A stretch of 64,000 nt of DNA from Alcanivoracaceae bacterium (GTDB lineage: Bacteria > Pseudomonadota > Gammaproteobacteria > Pseudomonadales > Alcanivoracaceae): assembly GCA_029210325.1 (NCBI GenBank), contig JARGPU010000003.1, forward strand, positions 124,001 through 188,000, written 5' to 3'. Under the pieces are notes generated by a model, which was not told where the DNA came from, did no database searches, and saw only the letters and a list, made by a program, of their open reading frames with translations. Every line of letters begins with the position of its first letter. The first letter of the stretch is position 1. This document shows positions 61,509 to 64,000 of this stretch, in pieces. A program made the translations under genes and the position numbers.

Positions 61509-62852
61509 ATGCGAAAAATAACGCCGTTTGAACTAAGCCATGCAATTCTGATAGAGGACGACGTATCGATTTCTCTTCAAGCAAAATATCTGCTTATCAG
61601 AATGCTGTGCGTCTTTGAAGGTCAGCCAAGTAAAGACACCGTTCAGCAGCTCGCCAGGAAGATCGGGATGCCCCGGGCGGCATTGACCAAGGCACAATCG
61701 GAGCTCGTTGATAAGGGATGGGCGAGGTACTCCATCGCCTCGAACTTCAGCCGGAAGCACATCGGCATTAGTGCGAACGGCAACTTTCGCAGGGGCTTCG
61801 TAGTTGATTCGAGGCTCTTTGAGGATGTGCGTGCGCGGGCTGCCAGATTGAGGGGCGAAACTCCCGTACCAGATGGACGCCGGGGGCAGATGCTCGCTCA
61901 TTTGCTCCTGTGGCGGGCACCGGTCGCGGCTGATCGGGTGCCGCAAAGTGGGGTAGTCCCGGTCTTGGCGCCGAAGCTGAATTTGCCTAAGGGCGAGAAA
62001 TTGCCCTATCAGGCCCGGCTGGTGATGGGGGTATTGCTGTGTCTAGCAGACAGGCATGGGATCGCCTGGGATTGCCCGATGAAAAAGCTGGCAGGCCTGA
62101 CCGGAATGACCGTTGCTCAGGTGTCCTACCAGTTGCGCACATTGGAGCAGAAGGGCTTGATCCGGTACCGAGTGCCGGGCCGAAATGGTCAGCTATTTTT
62201 CCACCAGTCACCCGGCGCTATCGTGCTCGACCTTGGCGAAGGGGTGGTGCCCCGCGAACATAACGCCCCCCCGGCCCCGTCCTCCATGGGCATACCTGAG
62301 ATCAGGTTCCAGTCTCTCAAAACGCTGAGAATACCGCTGGGATCGACCCCGAGGTTGTTCCCGCAGGACCGAATAGGGATTGATGCCAAGGTATTTGTTG
62401 AGCAAGTCACGCAGTTCTATGCCCGGATTCCGGCCAATCGCTGGAATGAGAATTGCGAGAAAGCCTTGGTCGTTGCTATTGATCGGGTTACCAGAGCATT
62501 GGTTAATCACCCGACAGTTGGTGAGTCAAGGTATGCGCTCTACCGAGTGTGCCGCTATGCCACCATGGTACTTCAGGGGGTGGAGCCGACACTGTCGCCG
62601 AGTGATCCACTGCTAGGCCTCATTCGCCAGAATTTGGCCAGATCCCAAAGGGAAAAGCAGCTTGGCTTTGAGTTTTCCGTGGCGGCCGGCCTGTTGTTCC
62701 TGATAGTGCGCCAGTTAGTTGCCGAGATTCGAGTAGCCTTCGCAAGAGGTGGCCTTCCTTCCGCCGTGATTCCGGGTGCAGTTGATTCTCGGGTTATAGG
62801 GGTTTTCGGCGATTTCCTTGGAGTACCAATATTCCCTTCGGATCAGGGCTAA
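61509..62852 (+). CDS. Winged-helix protein of the element
   Basis: 447 residues. Two helix-turn-helix-like segments are visible: SKDTVQQLARKIGMPRAALTKAQSELVDKGWARY near 40-75 and PMKKLAGLTGMTVAQVSYQLRTLEQKGLIRYRVPG near 190-225, each of MarR/GntR-like winged type. The C-terminal half is helical without a known motif. Paired winged helices occur in replication initiators and regulators of small elements; either role fits. The ATG lies in AT-rich DNA with no strong ribosome site. Overlapping + strand sequence in other frames is not coding. Confidence 0.65.
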   Translation: MRKITPFELSHAILIEDDVSISLQAKYLLIRMLCVFEGQPSKDTVQQLARKIGMPRAALTKAQSELVDKGWARYSIASNFSRKHIGISANGNFRRGFVVDSRLFEDVRARAARLRGETPVPDGRRGQMLAHLLLWRAPVAADRVPQSGVVPVLAPKLNLPKGEKLPYQARLVMGVLLCLADRHGIAWDCPMKKLAGLTGMTVAQVSYQLRTLEQKGLIRYRVPGRNGQLFFHQSPGAIVLDLGEGVVPREHNAPPAPSSMGIPEIRFQSLKTLRIPLGSTPRLFPQDRIGIDAKVFVEQVTQFYARIPANRWNENCEKALVVAIDRVTRALVNHPTVGESRYALYRVCRYATMVLQGVEPTLSPSDPLLGLIRQNLARSQREKQLGFEFSVAAGLLFLIVRQLVAEIRVAFARGGLPSAVIPGAVDSRVIGVFGDFLGVPIFPSDQG

Positions 62853-63124
62853 CCGCGACAGAGAAGTCCTCATTTACTATGTGACCGTGAAGCAAGGCTG
62901 CGATTCATTCCTTTCGCCGGAATACGGCGGATTAAGCAGTGTTCAGTGCCCTCCAAGTCTGCTGTTAAAGATATATATGGTAGACAAGTGTTGTCAGTAC
63001 TCAGGACGGATATCTCGCCAGCCCTCAACAGGCTGGCAAACTGATTAACCCCTGCTCCTGATGCTTAAGTAAAAAAATATCGAAGTCCTTGTTCCTGTGA
63101 TGAACTTTCACTGGAGCAAGAAGC

Positions 63125-63877
63125 ATGCGTCATCCTTACAACCCCAACCTTACCCTGATTTATGGCAGTGAATGGCAGGGCATGTCACTGCTGTGGCGCC
63201 AAGAGCCCTTTATCGAGCAGTACCTGCAGATCAATCACTTTGTGATACGCCATGCCTTCCGTGAGGGCAGAAGCTGTCTGGTGGTAATACTGATTCTGCG
63301 TTTCCCGTATGCCTACCCTTGTCCTGAACATGGCGTGATGACTGCATTCTTTCGTAGCCTGAAGGAGCAGATCAGGGCAGATATCAATGCCCGTAATGGC
63401 AAATCAGGGCGACAGATTTGTTGCGATCTGGATTACATCTGGACCCGCGAGCAGAGCAGCAATAGCAATGACCATAGCCATTACCATGTGGCGCTGTTTA
63501 TCGATCTGGAAGCGTATTACCGCATTGGTAGCCTGAATCAGAGCCCTGTCGTACTAGACGAGGAGCGGGTATCACCGATTATCCCCCGGGCCAGGTCGCT
63601 GGCCGAACGTATCAACCGTGCCTGGGCGCGCGCGATTGGCATTCAGGACTGGCAGGCCGTGGGGCTTGTCCAGTTTCCGGATAACGCCGAATACCGACTG
63701 AAACCCCACGACCCGGAGTTCTTTGAGGGCTATCTGGCCCTGTTCAAGCGCCTCAGCTATTTCGCCAAGGCACGTAGCAAGGACTACACCCAGCGTGGGG
63801 TGCCGGACTGGTACGGGTCCAGTCATGTCCCCCGGTCCGGTGTTTTTTTACAGCGTTGCGCTATCGGATGGGAATAA
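63125..63877 (+). CDS. YagK/YfjJ-domain (inovirus Gp2-like) protein
   Basis: 250 residues. The sequence carries the YagK_YfjJ_C pattern: FREGRSCLVVILILRFP, a conserved SHYHVALFID with a His-x-His pair like the metal site of HUH nucleases, LAERINRAWARAIG, and KRLSYFAKARSKDYTQRG with a Tyr/Lys pair. In inoviruses the related Gp2 nicks the replicative form; in chromosomal elements the role is unproved, possibly element replication. It is followed closely by an AlpA-like gene, a usual combination in small prophage-like or satellite elements. ATG 63125 has GGAGCAAGA upstream. Confidence 0.78.
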   Translation: MRHPYNPNLTLIYGSEWQGMSLLWRQEPFIEQYLQINHFVIRHAFREGRSCLVVILILRFPYAYPCPEHGVMTAFFRSLKEQIRADINARNGKSGRQICCDLDYIWTREQSSNSNDHSHYHVALFIDLEAYYRIGSLNQSPVVLDEERVSPIIPRARSLAERINRAWARAIGIQDWQAVGLVQFPDNAEYRLKPHDPEFFEGYLALFKRLSYFAKARSKDYTQRGVPDWYGSSHVPRSGVFLQRCAIGWE

Positions 63878-63895
63878 TTTTCTGAGGAGCCCGCA

Positions 63896-64000
63896 ATGAA
63901 GCTGATGAGACTGCAAGCGGTGATCGATACAACCGGCCTGAGCCGCCCGACCATCTACAAGCGCATGGCGCTGGATCTGTTTCCGACGCCGGTGCAACTG
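63896..64000 (+). CDS. AlpA-family regulator, 5' part only
   Basis: The first 35 residues before the window edge. TGAGGAGC lies before ATG 63896. MRLQAVIDTTGLSRPTIYKRM is the AlpA-type MerR-like helix-turn-helix that activates or controls excision of P4-like and other integrated elements. Starts 18 bases after the YagK-like gene. Confidence 0.8.
   Translation, partial: MKLMRLQAVIDTTGLSRPTIYKRMALDLFPTPVQL

Overview
This window looks like a chromosomal segment of a marine, hydrocarbon-associated gammaproteobacterium, most like Alcanivorax and its relatives. The signs are the gacA-uvrC-pgsA-tRNA(Gly-Cys-Leu) order, a complete GntR-prpB-prpC-acnD-prpF methylcitrate locus, tusDCB next to yccA, several GMC oxidoreductases, a P450, and families of exported proteins I associate with Alcanivorax, Marinobacter and Acinetobacter. 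The genus is inferred from gene content only.

Layout. 1-5259: an operon of four exported proteins; three visibly carry a short motif behind the signal peptide (acidic patch, then GQ-x-G/A), and the fourth is cut by the window edge. It ends in a perfect 24-bp hairpin. 5278-17561: an AT-richer stretch holding a polytopic membrane protein, a B12-type radical SAM protein, two FabH-like synthases flanking a small acyl carrier protein, a ketoreductase-type SDR and a GNAT transferase on the + strand. Converging on them from the - strand are a GT2 glycosyltransferase, a WecE-type sugar aminotransferase, an SDR epimerase/dehydratase, a GMC oxidoreductase and its small partner. Together they could build an acylated 4-amino-4,6-dideoxy sugar; that is inference. 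17575-19031: ppsR and a lytic transglycosylase. 19281-23755: two tandem pairs of a Tat-exported small subunit and a GMC oxidoreductase. 23882-26295: tRNA-Pro, rlmG and pabB.

26625-35951: a Fil-type locus (names from Acinetobacter annotations): an abundant-looking FilA-like protein, a TPR-sulfotransferase, a C39 peptidase (FilB-like), two outer-membrane proteins (FilC/FilD-like) and two lipoproteins (FilE/FilF-like). 36068-42763: the propionate/methylcitrate operon, headed by a GntR regulator with two identical palindromic operators bracketing its promoter. 42771-47104: a REP-pair hairpin, an FMN-binding glutamate-synthase-like protein, glutathione reductase and a convergent P450. 47287-52562: orphan ParA, a DUF805 membrane protein, two tandem secreted paralogues, a PHA-synthase-like hydrolase and two hotdog thioesterases. 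52571-54524: a TetR regulator divergent from a diiron ferritin-like protein. 54556-56136: tusB, tusC, tusD and yccA. 56265-60371: tRNA-Ser, gacA, uvrC, pgsA and tRNA-Gly/Cys/Leu.

From about 60372 to the right edge the content becomes accessory: an unrecognised coiled-coil protein, a winged-helix protein, a YagK/YfjJ (inovirus Gp2-like) protein and the start of an AlpA-type regulator. This looks like one end of an integrated element at tRNA-Leu. No integrase is inside the window.
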